A stretch of DNA of 64,000 bases, from the NCBI RefSeq assembly GCF_003987095.1, contig NZ_PIQA01000006.1:1-64000 (forward strand), read 5' to 3'. The translations under genes and the position numbers were made by a program. Position 1 is the stretch's first letter; each line of letters starts with the position of its first letter. The notes beneath the pieces were generated by a model. It was given only the letters and a program-made list of their open reading frames with translations. It made no database searches and was not told where the DNA came from. The DNA comes from Idiomarina piscisalsi (GTDB taxonomy: Bacteria; Pseudomonadota; Gammaproteobacteria; Enterobacterales; Alteromonadaceae). This document shows positions 9,010 through 18,935 of this stretch, in pieces.

Positions 9010-9540
9010 TTACGACTTCTGAGCGCGCTCAAATGACGTTTTAATCTCTTCTTTAGCTGACGCTGCGTTTTCCCAGCCGTCTACTTTAACCCACTTGCCT
9101 TTTTCAAGCTCTTTATAACGTTCGAAGAAGTGAGTAATTTGAGCTTTCAAGAGCTCTGGCAAGTCGTCCACGTCATTAATATGATCGTATTCTTTGGTCA
9201 GTTTACTGACAGGAACAGCAATAACTTTCGCATCTTCACCAGACTCGTCAGTCATTTTTAATACGCCAACAGGACGGCATTTTATCACGCAGCCGGCTTG
9301 CAGTGGGTATGGGGTTGGTACTAAAACGTCAACCGGGTCGCCATCGAGTGACAAGGTTTCATTAACGAAACCGTAGTTTGCAGGGTAGAACATTGGCGTT
9401 GCCATGAAACGGTCAACCACTAATGCACCTGTGTCTTTGTCGACTTCGTACTTAATTGGGTCGGCGTTTGCCGGAATTTCGATGATAACGTTGACTTCTT
9501 CTGGCAGGTTTTTACCTGCAGGTACGTTTCCTAAGCTCAT
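9010..9540 (-). CDS. ppa: Inorganic pyrophosphatase (family I)
   Basis: Hydrolyses pyrophosphate to phosphate in the cytoplasm, pulling biosynthetic reactions forward. At 176 residues from the ATG at 9540 it has the same length as the E. coli enzyme. A Shine-Dalgarno AGGAAG lies just upstream, whereas the longer frame from a TTG at 9558 would place that site inside the coding region. The family-I signature DGDPVDVLV with its metal-binding Asp residues is present, as are [10 protein letters not shown] and the C-terminal [10 protein letters not shown]. It lies 83 bases downstream of fbp on the same strand. Confidence 0.96.
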   Translation of the reverse strand: MSLGNVPAGKNLPEEVNVIIEIPANADPIKYEVDKDTGALVVDRFMATPMFYPANYGFVNETLSLDGDPVDVLVPTPYPLQAGCVIKCRPVGVLKMTDESGEDAKVIAVPVSKLTKEYDHINDVDDLPELLKAQITHFFERYKELEKGKWVKVDGWENAASAKEEIKTSFERAQKS

Positions 9541-9623
9541 AATACTTCCTATTTTCAATATAAAAGTTATACAGATTGCGCGATTATAGCTGTTCGGCTT
9601 TATCGTGCAATATCGCTAAAGGT

Positions 9624-10607
9624 CTAATACGGTTTCGGATATTTCTTATGATACTCCATGCAAACGTCAACTTCGTTTGCAGAGCCCAGTACAACGGCAA
9701 CCCGTTGATGAATATGCTCAGGCACAATATCCAGAATACGCTGATAGCCGTCCGAAGCTTTGCCGCCAGCCTTTTCAACCAACATTGCCATGGGGGCTGC
9801 TTCATACATTAAACGCAATTTGAAAGGCTTCTTGGGCTTACGAGCGTCCCACGGGTAAGTAAACAATCCGCCTCGAGAAAGCACCCGGTGTACGTCAGAC
9901 ACCATGGCTGCGTTCCAACGCATATTAAAGTTCTTGCCGCGCAGCCCTTCTTTGCCTTCGAGTAAGTCGTTGATATAGGCTTTAATTGGGTCCGCCCAGT
10001 GGCGGCGGTTTGACATGTTGATAGCAAACTCTGTCGTGTCTTTTGGAATTTCTGCTTTTTCTTGCGTTAACAAAAACTCGCCAACGGTTTGGTCCAGTGT
10101 GTAAATCCGTACCGATTTACCGGTAGTGAGCACCATCATGGTAGCCGGACCATACAATACATAACCTGCGGCAACTTGGGCCTTACCCGGTTGCAGGAAC
10201 ATTGACTCGCTGGTCTCTTCACCTTCCGGCTTTCTTAGTATCGAAAAGATAGTGCCTACGCCGCCGTTAATATCGATATTAGAGCTACCATCGAGTGGGT
10301 CAAAAGCGACCAGGTAATGGCCGGAGTTAGGGCTGTCGACAACGGAGTCTTCTTCTTCGGAAGCGACGGCGTGTACATTAGGCGACTCCAGCAACAGACT
10401 TTTCAGCAGTTGGTTGGCTACCACATCGAGCTTTTTCTGAGTTTCTCCCTGAATGTTTTCATCCAGCGTTGAGCCCAGCACACCGGCTAGTGCGCCCTGA
10501 TGAAGTCGGAACGAAATTTCCTTGGCTGCAATTTGAATGGTGTTAATAACGGATATGAGCGACTCGCTGGTTTGGTCGGCTCTCAGTGTAGGCAATAAGC
10601 GTTTCAT
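9624..10607 (-). CDS. fbp: Fructose-1,6-bisphosphatase class 1
   Basis: The gluconeogenic phosphatase that converts fructose 1,6-bisphosphate to fructose 6-phosphate. It has 327 residues, normal for the class. The acidic metal-binding stretch SEEED (about 84-88) and [10 protein letters not shown] (103-112) form the two-metal active site, and later NMSNRRHW and [12 protein letters not shown] bind substrate. It is transcribed away from mpl; the 150-base divergent gap carries both promoters. Confidence 0.96.
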   Translation of the reverse strand: MKRLLPTLRADQTSESLISVINTIQIAAKEISFRLHQGALAGVLGSTLDENIQGETQKKLDVVANQLLKSLLLESPNVHAVASEEEDSVVDSPNSGHYLVAFDPLDGSSNIDINGGVGTIFSILRKPEGEETSESMFLQPGKAQVAAGYVLYGPATMMVLTTGKSVRIYTLDQTVGEFLLTQEKAEIPKDTTEFAINMSNRRHWADPIKAYINDLLEGKEGLRGKNFNMRWNAAMVSDVHRVLSRGGLFTYPWDARKPKKPFKLRLMYEAAPMAMLVEKAGGKASDGYQRILDIVPEHIHQRVAVVLGSANEVDVCMEYHKKYPKPY

Positions 10608-10711
10608 AACAGTTCCTGCAGCTTAAAATGTTGGTGCGTTAAACGACATGTTTTCGAGGGCGCAAATGATACCTTATTTTTTAGTAAAAATCCTGTTTGG
10701 CGTTTTTGACG

Positions 10712-10720
10712 TGGTACACT
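10712..10720 (+). promoter_or_regulatory. Candidate extended -10 promoter for mpl
   Basis: TGGTACACT matches an extended -10 (TGnTATAAT) and lies 38 bases before the mpl ATG. No convincing -35 is paired with it. A TTGACG at 10706-10711 overlaps and could serve a different start. Confidence 0.35.
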
Positions 10721-10757
10721 TTCGCTTCAGTAACAAATAGATGAATTGGATTGACGC

Positions 10758-12104
10758 ATGCATATTCATATCGTCGGTATTTGCGGTACCTTTATGGGCG
10801 GTATCGCCGCTATTGCCCAGCAGCTTGGACATAAAGTAACAGGCTCTGATGCCAGCGTGTACCCACCAATGAGCACTCAGCTGGAAAATTTGGGCATCGA
10901 GTTAATGGAAGGTTATGCCGAAGCGAATTTAGAACCTAAGCCCGATTTAGTTATTATCGGCAATGCATTGAGCCGGGGGAATCCAGAGGTTGAAACAGTA
11001 CTGCGTGAGCGGCTTCCTTATGTCTCTGGTGCGCAATGGCTGCATGACAATATACTGACCCAACGCTGGGTTCTGGCGGTTGCAGGAACCCACGGTAAAA
11101 CCACAACGGCCAGTATGCTGGCGTGGATTCTGGAGGATAACGGTTATAATCCAGGGTTTATGATTGGTGGTGTGCCGGGAAACTTCTCTGTCAGTGCAAG
11201 GTTGACCGAGTCGGATTTTTTTGTGATTGAAGCCGATGAATATGATACGGCGTTTTTCGATAAGCGCTCGAAGTTTGTACACTATGCCCCCGACACACTG
11301 GTGTTGAATAATCTCGAATTTGATCATGCCGATATCTTTGATGATCTTGCCGCCATTAAACGACAGTTTTCGCACTTGCTGCGTGTTGTGCCAGACTCCG
11401 GTCAGGTTATTTATCCAACCGAAGACAAGGCGTTAAACGAAGTTGTTGACGGTGGCTGCTGGAGCGACAAAGTCCAGCTGGGTAAAGACTGGTCTGCAAA
11501 GCTCAACAACGAGGATGGCACGTCCTTCGAGGTGATGCATGAGGGAGACGCGGTCGCAACCGTTGAATGGTCTTTATTAGGTGAGCACAACGTTAATAAC
11601 GCCATGATGGCTATTATTGCAGCTCGTCATGTTGGTGTTCCGGCGGAACAAAGTGCTGACTCCTTAAGCCGCTTTCAAAGCCCTAAACGACGCATGGAAC
11701 TGATTGGCGAACATAACCGTATAAGAGTCTATGATGACTTTGCCCATCACCCCAGCGCAATTAAAACAACGCTGAGAGGCTTGCGCTCTCACCTGCCTGA
11801 TTCGCGCATTGTTGCGGTACTGGAACCACGCTCAAACACCATGAAAATGGGTGTTCATGCTGACGCGATGGAAGAAGCGTTGAGGGCTGCCGATGAGGTT
11901 TTTGTACTGCAGCCTGACGGCTTAAAGTGGGAGCTGGCGCGGGTGTTACCGAATGCACACGTTTTCACTAGCACCGGGCAATTACTCGAGGGGTTGCTAC
12001 ATGAAGCGCAGCCGGAGGACTCTGTCGTTATAATGAGTAATGGTAGCTTTGATGGTTTACACCAGCGCTTTCTCAATGCGTTGCAACAAAGCCAGGAGGC
12101 CTAA
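10758..12104 (+). CDS. mpl: UDP-N-acetylmuramate:L-alanyl-gamma-D-glutamyl-meso-diaminopimelate ligase
   Basis: The murein peptide ligase attaches the recycled tripeptide L-Ala-gamma-D-Glu-meso-Dap to UDP-MurNAc, re-entering it into peptidoglycan synthesis. It has 448 residues. The N-terminal Mur-ligase nucleotide fold starts [14 protein letters not shown], the ATP loop is AGTHGKTT (109-116), the central domain carries [11 protein letters not shown], and the C-terminal domain begins [10 protein letters not shown]. The motifs GICGTFMGG and EADEYD separate Mpl from MurC. It overlaps ubiX by one base (TAATG), heading a tightly packed plus-strand run. Confidence 0.95.
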   Translation: MHIHIVGICGTFMGGIAAIAQQLGHKVTGSDASVYPPMSTQLENLGIELMEGYAEANLEPKPDLVIIGNALSRGNPEVETVLRERLPYVSGAQWLHDNILTQRWVLAVAGTHGKTTTASMLAWILEDNGYNPGFMIGGVPGNFSVSARLTESDFFVIEADEYDTAFFDKRSKFVHYAPDTLVLNNLEFDHADIFDDLAAIKRQFSHLLRVVPDSGQVIYPTEDKALNEVVDGGCWSDKVQLGKDWSAKLNNEDGTSFEVMHEGDAVATVEWSLLGEHNVNNAMMAIIAARHVGVPAEQSADSLSRFQSPKRRMELIGEHNRIRVYDDFAHHPSAIKTTLRGLRSHLPDSRIVAVLEPRSNTMKMGVHADAMEEALRAADEVFVLQPDGLKWELARVLPNAHVFTSTGQLLEGLLHEAQPEDSVVIMSNGSFDGLHQRFLNALQQSQEA

Positions 12105-12724
12105 TGAAACAGGATAATAGAGTCACGGTCGCGATAACCGGCGCATCGGGTGCACCTTATGCACTGCGTTTGATACAATGCTTGCTTGATCAGGATCAAC
12201 AGGTGTTTTTGTTGATATCCAGCGCAGCCAGAGTGGTTCTGGCAACCGAGCATGGTATGCAGTTGCCGGCCGCCCCTGACAAAGCGGCTGAACAATTACG
12301 TAAATACTTTTCAGCCAGCGACGATAAGCTTCAGGTTTTTGGTAAAGAAGAATGGTTTTCGCCGGTGGCGTCCGGCTCGTCTGCGCCCGGGAAAATGGTG
12401 GTTTGTCCCTGTTCAACCAGCACCTTATCGGCAATAGCTTGTGGCAGTAGCAATACGCTTATAGAGCGGGCCGCCGATGTCGTTATGAAAGAGCGTGGGC
12501 AGCTTATTTTGGTTCCTCGCGAATCGCCATTGTCGACCATACATTTGCAAAACATGCTCCAGCTAAGTCAGCAGGGTGTCACCATAATGCCGGCAGCACC
12601 TGGCTTTTATCATAAGCCTGAGAGCATTGACGATTTAATTGATTTTATGGTCGCCCGAGTGCTTGATCATTTAGGGTTAGAGCAGAAGCTGGTTGCGCGT
12701 TGGGGCTACTCAAAGGAGTCATAG
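12104..12724 (+). CDS. ubiX: Flavin prenyltransferase UbiX
   Basis: Joins dimethylallyl phosphate to reduced FMN, making the prenylated flavin cofactor needed by the UbiD decarboxylase in ubiquinone synthesis. The 206-residue protein has the flavoprotein motif [12 protein letters not shown] near the N-terminus, [17 protein letters not shown] for flavin and phosphate binding, and the late segments LVPRESPLS and IMPAAPGFY. It is embedded between mpl (1-base overlap) and the ABC transporter pair. No ubiD is in the window. Confidence 0.95.
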   Translation: MKQDNRVTVAITGASGAPYALRLIQCLLDQDQQVFLLISSAARVVLATEHGMQLPAAPDKAAEQLRKYFSASDDKLQVFGKEEWFSPVASGSSAPGKMVVCPCSTSTLSAIACGSSNTLIERAADVVMKERGQLILVPRESPLSTIHLQNMLQLSQQGVTIMPAAPGFYHKPESIDDLIDFMVARVLDHLGLEQKLVARWGYSKES

Positions 12725-12732
12725 TACAGAGT

Positions 12733-13662
12733 ATGAAAGCGCTAGAAATTAAAGGGTTAAGAAAAGTATACCGAGGTGGTTTTGAAGCCCTAAAAGGTAT
12801 CGATCTGTCGGTAGAAGAAGGCGATTTTTATGCATTGCTTGGGCCTAATGGTGCAGGTAAATCGACGACTATCGGTATTATTTCTTCGTTGGTGAATAAG
12901 ACCGCGGGCACAGTGAGCGTGTTTGGGTATGATCTGGATACACAGTTAGCGGATTTAAAACGTCAAATTGGTTTAGTACCACAGGAGTTCAACTTCAACC
13001 AGTTCGAAACAGTTCAGCAAATAGTGGTGAACCAGGCTGGCTACTATGGTGTGCCCAGACAACTTGCTAAAGAACGCTCAGAAAAGTATCTGAAACAGTT
13101 AGGTTTATGGGACAAGCGAAATGAACCTGCGCGTTCTTTGTCCGGTGGTATGAAACGCCGCTTAATGATTGCCCGGGCGTTACTGCACGAGCCGAAGCTA
13201 CTGATTTTGGATGAGCCTACTGCCGGTGTCGACATAGAGCTGCGCCGCTCAATGTGGGACTACCTGACCAAAATAAACGAGCAGGGCATTACCATTATTT
13301 TGACAACGCATTATCTCGAAGAAGCGGAAATGCTTTGCCGCAATATTGGCATTATTGATGCGGGCCAAATCGTGGAAGACACCTCAATCAAGCGTCTATT
13401 GGCGACGCTCAGTCGGGAAACCTTTATTCTCGATATTGAGCCTGGTCACAATGGTGCGACCATTGACGGCTTTAATCATCGTTGGACAGACGACCACACG
13501 ATTGAAGTCGAAGTCGATAAGGATGCCGGCCTCAACCGTGTGTTTGAGCAACTTAGCGAACAACAGGTAAAAGTATTATCCATGCGAAACAAAGCAAACC
13601 GACTTGAAGAGCTTTTTGTCTCAATGGTTGAGCAGGGTCGTCAGAAGGAGGCTGCGCAATGA
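12733..13662 (+). CDS. yadG: ABC-2 type transporter ATP-binding protein (YadG-like)
   Basis: A 309-residue ATPase with Walker A GPNGAGKST (from residue 37), signature LSGGMKRRL and Walker B LLILDEPTAGVD, followed by a roughly 80-residue C-terminal extension typical of ABC-2 exporters. The start at 12733 gives the family N-terminus MKALEIKGLRKVYRGG; GGAG sits somewhat far upstream. It overlaps the permease gene by four bases (ATGA). The pair corresponds to E. coli yadG-yadH, which also sit near the pan genes. The exported substrate is unknown. Confidence 0.9.
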   Translation: MKALEIKGLRKVYRGGFEALKGIDLSVEEGDFYALLGPNGAGKSTTIGIISSLVNKTAGTVSVFGYDLDTQLADLKRQIGLVPQEFNFNQFETVQQIVVNQAGYYGVPRQLAKERSEKYLKQLGLWDKRNEPARSLSGGMKRRLMIARALLHEPKLLILDEPTAGVDIELRRSMWDYLTKINEQGITIILTTHYLEEAEMLCRNIGIIDAGQIVEDTSIKRLLATLSRETFILDIEPGHNGATIDGFNHRWTDDHTIEVEVDKDAGLNRVFEQLSEQQVKVLSMRNKANRLEELFVSMVEQGRQKEAAQ

Positions 13663-14435
13663 GTCATTCAGCATCTAACTTTATCGCATTGAAGACCATT
13701 TGGATAAAAGAGTGCACCCGCTTTTTAAGAATTTGGGTGCAAACGCTGGTGCCGCCTGCAATTACCATGACGCTGTACTTTGTTATTTTCGGTAGCATTG
13801 TCGGTGAACGTATTGGTGAAATGAGTGGTGTTGGCTACATGGAGTTTATTGTACCGGGCCTTATTATGATGTCGGTCATTACCAACTCCTATTCAAACGT
13901 CGCTTCTTCGTTTTTCAGTGCTAAATTTCAGCGCAATATTGAAGAGATGCTGGTGTCGCCGGTGCCTACCTCGGTCATTATTGCGGGCTATGTCGGTGGC
14001 GGCATGGCGCGGGCGATGATAGTGGCTGTTATTGTCACTTGCGTATCGTTCCTGTTCGCCGATATTCAAATTGCTCATGTTGGATACGTTGTTTTGACGG
14101 TGGTATTAACCTCGACATTATTCTGCTTAGGCGGCCTGATTAACGCCGTTTATGGTAAAACCTTTGACGATATATCCATAGTACCAACTTTTGTACTGAC
14201 GCCTCTGACATATCTGGGAGGGGTATTCTATTCGGTAAGCTTGCTGCCGGAGTTTTGGCAAAAAGTGTCTATGGCCAACCCGGTGCTTTATATGGTGAAC
14301 GGTTTCCGCTACGGCTTTTTAGGTCAGTCGGACGTTGGTATTGGTATCGCTATTGCGGTACTCGTCGGATTTAATGTGCTGTTTTTTGCAATGGCGTACT
14401 ACATCCTTGATAAAGGTATAGGAATTCGCTCGTAA
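13659..14435 (+). CDS. yadH: ABC-2 type transporter permease (YadH-like)
   Basis: The 258-residue inner-membrane protein has six predicted membrane segments and the ABC-2 permease pattern, including the conserved loop around LTPLTYLGGVFYSVSLLPEFW and the terminal segment AYYILDKGIGIRS. It forms the membrane half of the exporter with the ATPase encoded immediately upstream. Its stop overlaps the next start (TAATG). Confidence 0.9.
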   Translation: MSHSASNFIALKTIWIKECTRFLRIWVQTLVPPAITMTLYFVIFGSIVGERIGEMSGVGYMEFIVPGLIMMSVITNSYSNVASSFFSAKFQRNIEEMLVSPVPTSVIIAGYVGGGMARAMIVAVIVTCVSFLFADIQIAHVGYVVLTVVLTSTLFCLGGLINAVYGKTFDDISIVPTFVLTPLTYLGGVFYSVSLLPEFWQKVSMANPVLYMVNGFRYGFLGQSDVGIGIAIAVLVGFNVLFFAMAYYILDKGIGIRS

Positions 14436-15109
14436 TGAATGAAGCAAGGCCAGTAAGCAGTAACCAGCATGGGCCACACGAAGACACTGTAGGCGTGGTT
14501 GAGCGCCACTTAAATACTGTTTTCAAAAAGCCATTTCAGGAGCATAACCTGAGAGCATTTGAGGAAATTAATACTCAGGTTGAAGACTGGAAGGGACCGG
14601 TTATTTTAGATTCCTGCTGTGGTGTTGGTGAAAGCACAGCGAAACTGGCAGCACAACATCCGGACGCTATGGTCATTGGTGTTGATAAGTCAGCGCACCG
14701 ACTGGCACGTCATAGTCATTATCAGAATAATGAGAAAGGCCAGCGCTACTGGGTGGTTAGGGCTGATCTTATCGACTTTTGGCGGCTGGCAAATCAGGCG
14801 GGCTGGGAGCTTGAAAAGCATTGTATTTTGTACCCGAACCCATGGCCCAAGGCCGCTCATTTGTCGCGCCGCTGGCATGGCAGCCCGGTGTGGAAAGATG
14901 TTGTCACGCTTGGTGGGCAGTTGCATATGCGTTCAAACTGGAGCCTTTACTTGCTGGAAGTGACACAAGCACTTATGGTGAGTGGCTATCAGGCACAAGT
15001 GTCACTTGTTAAAAGTAACGAAGAAGTGATGACACCTTTTGAGCGAAAATATAAAACTAGTGGCCAGCCGTTGTGGCAACTCGATGCAGATTTATCGAAG
15101 GAGACCTAA
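14435..15109 (+). CDS. TrmB-like SAM-dependent methyltransferase
   Basis: A 224-residue Rossmann methyltransferase related to tRNA (guanine-N7)-methyltransferase TrmB. Visible motifs are the SAM loop LDSCCGVGEST, the acidic VIGVDKS, the NPWPKAAHLSRRW segment and the terminal TPFERKY (Thr200, Glu203). In TrmB the corresponding segments read PDPW and TDW; here they are PNPW (Asn135) and SNW (Asn168), so two normally acidic active-site positions are amides. It is therefore probably a TrmB paralogue with a changed substrate or reduced activity rather than the housekeeping tRNA m7G46 enzyme. It abuts panP directly and may share its transcript. Confidence 0.8.
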   Translation: MNEARPVSSNQHGPHEDTVGVVERHLNTVFKKPFQEHNLRAFEEINTQVEDWKGPVILDSCCGVGESTAKLAAQHPDAMVIGVDKSAHRLARHSHYQNNEKGQRYWVVRADLIDFWRLANQAGWELEKHCILYPNPWPKAAHLSRRWHGSPVWKDVVTLGGQLHMRSNWSLYLLEVTQALMVSGYQAQVSLVKSNEEVMTPFERKYKTSGQPLWQLDADLSKET

Positions 15110-16759
15110 TTGAGCTCTAAATCAGACGTGGCTGAAGTCAGTGAAGAGTCGCTTTACCGCATTTTCACGATTCCTGAAGCGCCCGACTCAACACTGAGTA
15201 AAATTGAAAAGCATTTGTCAGAGAATCTTATGGGGTTTCTTGGCGATCATATCGTTGCGCGCGAGAAACCCTTGCAGGAAATTGAACGGGACTTCGATCG
15301 TTCGCAAATTCCGGAAGAGCCGCAATTCGTTTCTGACCATACCGAGTTTTTGCTCGATAAATTGGTAGCGCACTCAGTACATACCGCTTCGCCGCGATTT
15401 ATTGGCCACATGACATCGGCTTTGCCTTACTTCCTGTTGCCGTTAGCGAAGTTGATGGTTGGGCTGAATCAAAATCTGGTAAAAATAGAAACCTCGAAAG
15501 CGTTTACGCCTTTAGAACGTAATGTTATTGGTATGCTGCATCATTTGGTCTACCGAGAAGAAGCTGCATTCTATAACCGTTGGATGCATAGCGCACAACA
15601 CTCATTAGGTGCCTTTTGCTCAGGCGGCACTATCGCCAATATGACGGCTTTGTGGGTCGCCCGAAACCGGTTGTTACAGGCCGACGGTAACTTCGGTGGC
15701 ATTGCTGCGGACGGAATAGCGGCAGGTTTGCAGCACTATGGTTATTCACGCCTGACGGTGGTGGTCTCTGAGCGAGGGCATTACTCGTTGAGTAAAGCCG
15801 CTGATGTTTTGGGTATTGGGCGCCGCAACTTAGTTTCAGTGCCAACGGACAGCAACAACCGCATTCGTATCGATAAGCTGCGTGAAACCTGCGAATCAAT
15901 AGCAGCGGAAGGCGGCAAAGTGCTGGCGCTGGTTGGTGTGGCTGGTACCACAGAAACAGGACACATCGACCCGTTGGACGAAATGGCCGATGTTGCAGAA
16001 GACATTGGCGCACACTTTCACATCGATGCCGCCTGGGGAGGCGCAACGCTGTTATCTGAGCAGCACCGTTCGCTATTGCATGGTGTTGAGCGTGCCGACA
16101 GTATTACCATTGACGCTCATAAACAAATGTATGTGCCTATGGGCGCGGGGTTGGTGTTGTTTAAGAACCCGTCGCTGGTGAAGTCGATAGAACACCATGC
16201 CGAGTATATTATTCGACAGGGCTCTAAAGACCTCGGCTCGCATACAATGGAAGGCTCCCGGGCGGGCATGGCCATGATGGTCTTTTCCGCTATGCACGTG
16301 ATAGGACGCCGGGGTTATGAGCTGCTAATTAACAACAGTATTGATAAAGCGCGTTATTTCTCGAAGCTTATTAGCGAGCAGGATGACTTTGAGGTCATTA
16401 CCGAGCCGGAGCTTTGTATACTGACCTATCGCTTTGTACCGGCAAGAGTCAAAAAGGCGCTTAAAAATGCGACACCAGAGCAGTTGGCGCGTTTAACCCC
16501 GCACTTAAATGCGTTAACGCGTTACATTCAAAAGCGTCAGCGTGAAACCGGACGTTCATTTGTGTCGCGAACCAAATTGACGCCGGCACAGTATCATCAT
16601 GAGCCTACTGTGGTATTCCGGGTTGTGCTGGCGAACCCGCTAACGACGCACGACATGCTCGAGGAAGTACTGGAAGAGCAGCGTGAAATCGCATCCAAAG
16701 CAACCAGTCTGAGAGGGGCGTTGCATACCGAGATGCGTGAACTCGGTATGCTGAACTAA
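15110..16759 (+). CDS. panP: PLP-dependent aspartate 1-decarboxylase (PanP type)
   Basis: The 549-residue group II pyridoxal-phosphate decarboxylase would convert aspartate to beta-alanine for pantothenate. The PLP-binding Lys is K338 in DAHKQMY, preceded by HIDAAWGG (the Asp that contacts the pyridine ring) and GTTETGHIDP. The long N-terminal region with PRFIGHMTSALPYF fits the family that replaces the pyruvoyl enzyme PanD in several gammaproteobacteria. It starts with TTG at 15110, directly after the preceding stop, with AAGGAGA upstream. It converges on panC with a 13-base gap, and no panD is seen. A glutamate decarboxylase role is possible by family but less likely in this context. Confidence 0.85.
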   Translation: MSSKSDVAEVSEESLYRIFTIPEAPDSTLSKIEKHLSENLMGFLGDHIVAREKPLQEIERDFDRSQIPEEPQFVSDHTEFLLDKLVAHSVHTASPRFIGHMTSALPYFLLPLAKLMVGLNQNLVKIETSKAFTPLERNVIGMLHHLVYREEAAFYNRWMHSAQHSLGAFCSGGTIANMTALWVARNRLLQADGNFGGIAADGIAAGLQHYGYSRLTVVVSERGHYSLSKAADVLGIGRRNLVSVPTDSNNRIRIDKLRETCESIAAEGGKVLALVGVAGTTETGHIDPLDEMADVAEDIGAHFHIDAAWGGATLLSEQHRSLLHGVERADSITIDAHKQMYVPMGAGLVLFKNPSLVKSIEHHAEYIIRQGSKDLGSHTMEGSRAGMAMMVFSAMHVIGRRGYELLINNSIDKARYFSKLISEQDDFEVITEPELCILTYRFVPARVKKALKNATPEQLARLTPHLNALTRYIQKRQRETGRSFVSRTKLTPAQYHHEPTVVFRVVLANPLTTHDMLEEVLEEQREIASKATSLRGALHTEMRELGMLN

Positions 16760-16772
16760 GCCGAAAAGTGAG

Positions 16773-17618
16773 TTAAGTGGCCGCTGGGTTATTAGCCTGA
16801 AGGTTGTCTATCAGGCGAGTTTTTCCGAGAAAAGCCGCGGCCAATATGACCCACTTTTCGTCAGTTTTAGAGGCTGGTTGTAAGTCGTTTGCGTTACGGA
16901 TGCTAAAGTAGTCCACTTTAAAACCAGCTTTCCCCAGCTGTTGAACTGCCTGAGACTCTATCTGCTCAAAGTCTTCCCGGCGTTCAAGCCCCGCTTTCGC
17001 ATCTTGAAGGCTTTTGTAGAGCGCTGTTGCCTGAACTTTCTCTTCTGCTGTCAAATAACCGTTGCGTGAGCTTAAAGCCAAACCGCTGGCTTCTCGCTGT
17101 GTTGGCACTCCAATAACTTCTACCGGCAAGCTTAAGTCCTGAGTCATTAGCCGAATGACTTGCAGTTGTTGATAGTCTTTTTCGCCAAAAACAGCGACTT
17201 GTGGCTGCACCATATTGAACAGCTTGCAGACAATAGTTGCCACACCGTCAAAATGGCCTGGGCGGCTGGCACCACATAAAATATTGCTTATGCCGGGCAC
17301 GCTGACCTTCGTCTGTTGCTCCAGTCCGCGTGGATAAACATCACTGACTGTGGGAGTAAACACGGCACTAACGCCCAACTTCTCTAATGCGGCGCAGTCG
17401 GCGTCTAAGGTTCTGGGGTAACTGTCTAGATCTTCGTTGGGACCAAACTGCATTGGGTTCACAAAAATACTCACCACCACATTGTCGCAATGTTGCAGCG
17501 CACTTTTTACCAGCTGTAAGTGGCCGTCATGTAAGTTGCCCATAGTTGGAACAAGTGCGACTTCCTGCTGTGCACTACGCCACTCACGAAGCTCCTGTAA
17601 GCTTTTTAGTACCTTCAT
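16773..17618 (-). CDS. panC: Pantothenate synthetase
   Basis: Joins pantoate to beta-alanine with ATP, forming pantothenate through a pantoyl-adenylate. The 281-residue protein carries [11 protein letters not shown] (the HIGH-like nucleotide site), [18 protein letters not shown] for pantoate binding, FGEKDYQQL, and [10 protein letters not shown] near the end of the catalytic domain. Its ATG overlaps the panB stop (ATGA), and it is the last gene of the dksA-to-panC operon. Confidence 0.96.
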   Translation of the reverse strand: MKVLKSLQELREWRSAQQEVALVPTMGNLHDGHLQLVKSALQHCDNVVVSIFVNPMQFGPNEDLDSYPRTLDADCAALEKLGVSAVFTPTVSDVYPRGLEQQTKVSVPGISNILCGASRPGHFDGVATIVCKLFNMVQPQVAVFGEKDYQQLQVIRLMTQDLSLPVEVIGVPTQREASGLALSSRNGYLTAEEKVQATALYKSLQDAKAGLERREDFEQIESQAVQQLGKAGFKVDYFSIRNANDLQPASKTDEKWVILAAAFLGKTRLIDNLQANNPAAT

Positions 17619-18409
17619 TTATAGCAGTGCTCCGGAGCCGGAAATTCGCCCGAGCGCACTTGCTCGGTGTATAAACGAAACGCATCAGCGAGAGAACCGC
17701 CCTGCGCCAGAAAGTCTTTGGCAAATTTGGGCAAATAGTCACTGTTCATGCCCAGCATGTCGTGCATCACCAATATCTGTCCGTCGGTGTCAGGACCGGC
17801 ACCGATACCAATGGTCGGAATAGTTAAGGCGTCGGTAATGCGCTTGCCTAAGCTGGATGGAATACACTCCAACACCAACAGTTGAGCGCCTGCGGCTTCG
17901 AGTGCTTTTGCCTGACGCAGGGTGTTTTCTGCCTGTTGCTCTTCTTTACCCTGTACTTTGTAGCCGCCTAGCACATTGACTGACTGCGGCAGTAAACCAA
18001 GGTGTGCACAAACCGGAATTCCGCGAGTATGTAGCCCTTTAATGGTGTCTTCCAGCCATTCACCGCCTTCCAGCTTCACCATATTAGCACCGGCTTGCAT
18101 AAGTGCCGCCGCATTGTCATAGGTTTGCTCTGGAGTCGAGTAGGTCATAAACGACATATCGCTAATAACGAAGGCTTCAGGGGCGCCGCGGCGCACACAT
18201 TCTGTGTGATAGGCCATGTCATCGAGTGTGACCGGAACAGTCGAATTGCGGCCCTGAACAACATTACCTAATGAGTCGCCGACAAGCATAAAGTCGACAC
18301 CCTGTTCGGTCATTAATTTTGCGAAGCTGGAGTCGTAGGCGGTAAGCGAGCTAATTTTAACGCCTTCACGCTTCATTTTTTGCAGTGTAGCAATGCTGGT
18401 TGTAGCCAT
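17615..18409 (-). CDS. panB: 3-methyl-2-oxobutanoate hydroxymethyltransferase
   Basis: Transfers a hydroxymethyl group from 5,10-methylene-tetrahydrofolate to ketoisovalerate, forming ketopantoate. It has 264 residues, the usual length. Metal and substrate residues lie in VGDSLGNV, in KLEGG and in [13 protein letters not shown]; the family motif [18 protein letters not shown] is near the C-terminus. It sits 19 bases after folK, linking folate and pantothenate synthesis in one transcript. Confidence 0.96.
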   Translation of the reverse strand: MATTSIATLQKMKREGVKISSLTAYDSSFAKLMTEQGVDFMLVGDSLGNVVQGRNSTVPVTLDDMAYHTECVRRGAPEAFVISDMSFMTYSTPEQTYDNAAALMQAGANMVKLEGGEWLEDTIKGLHTRGIPVCAHLGLLPQSVNVLGGYKVQGKEEQQAENTLRQAKALEAAGAQLLVLECIPSSLGKRITDALTIPTIGIGAGPDTDGQILVMHDMLGMNSDYLPKFAKDFLAQGGSLADAFRLYTEQVRSGEFPAPEHCYK

Positions 18410-18428
18410 TATGCGACCTTTAGCAAAG

Positions 18429-18935
18429 TTATAAAGAAATAGATGACTGGTAGACTAGCACGTCAAGACCGCTTTCGGTAAGTGTCTTGGCTTGCTCAGT
18501 CACTGTTTTGCCGTTGGGTAAGACAAGTGCTGACGTTATTTCAGCCAACGGATACAGGACAAAGCTACGCTCATAAATACCCGGGTGTGGAACCGTCAAG
18601 CCTGGCTTTTGATGCGTCTCGTTATCGAATAATAATAAATCGAGATCTAATGTGCGCTCACCCCAATGACGAATGCGTTTGCGGCCAAACTCGTCTTCAA
18701 TATCATGCAGTGACTGCAGCAAGTCGTAAGCAGACAATTCCGTCTTCAACAGACACACGGCATTAACATAGTCAGGCTGATCTTGCGGTCCCATGGGCTT
18801 GCTGCCGTAAAGCGAAGAATAGCTGACAAGTTGCCAGCTATTGGACCGATTTAATCGTGACAGCGCACTGAGTATGTTATTGAGCGGGTCGTTTAAATTA
18901 CTCCCCAGTGCGACATAGGCATTATGCTGAGCCAT
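18429..18935 (-). CDS. folK: 2-amino-4-hydroxy-6-hydroxymethyldihydropteridine pyrophosphokinase
   Basis: Pyrophosphorylates the pterin precursor of folate. The ATG at 18935 gives 168 residues beginning MAQHNAYVALGSNL, the exact family opening; longer in-frame starts lie inside pcnB. Recognisable motifs are GPQDQPDYVNAV and HWGERTLDLDLLLFDN, the latter holding the metal-binding Asp pair. It overlaps the end of pcnB by 14 bases. Confidence 0.95.
   Translation of the reverse strand: MAQHNAYVALGSNLNDPLNNILSALSRLNRSNSWQLVSYSSLYGSKPMGPQDQPDYVNAVCLLKTELSAYDLLQSLHDIEDEFGRKRIRHWGERTLDLDLLLFDNETHQKPGLTVPHPGIYERSFVLYPLAEITSALVLPNGKTVTEQAKTLTESGLDVLVYQSSISL

Noticed and set aside
10947-11375. A 142-codon minus-strand frame opposite mpl
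   Set aside because: Shadow of the Mur ligase reading frame; no recognisable motif.
15630-16046. A 138-codon minus-strand frame opposite panP
   Set aside because: Arg/Cys/His-rich nonsense-like translation, fully overlapped by the decarboxylase.
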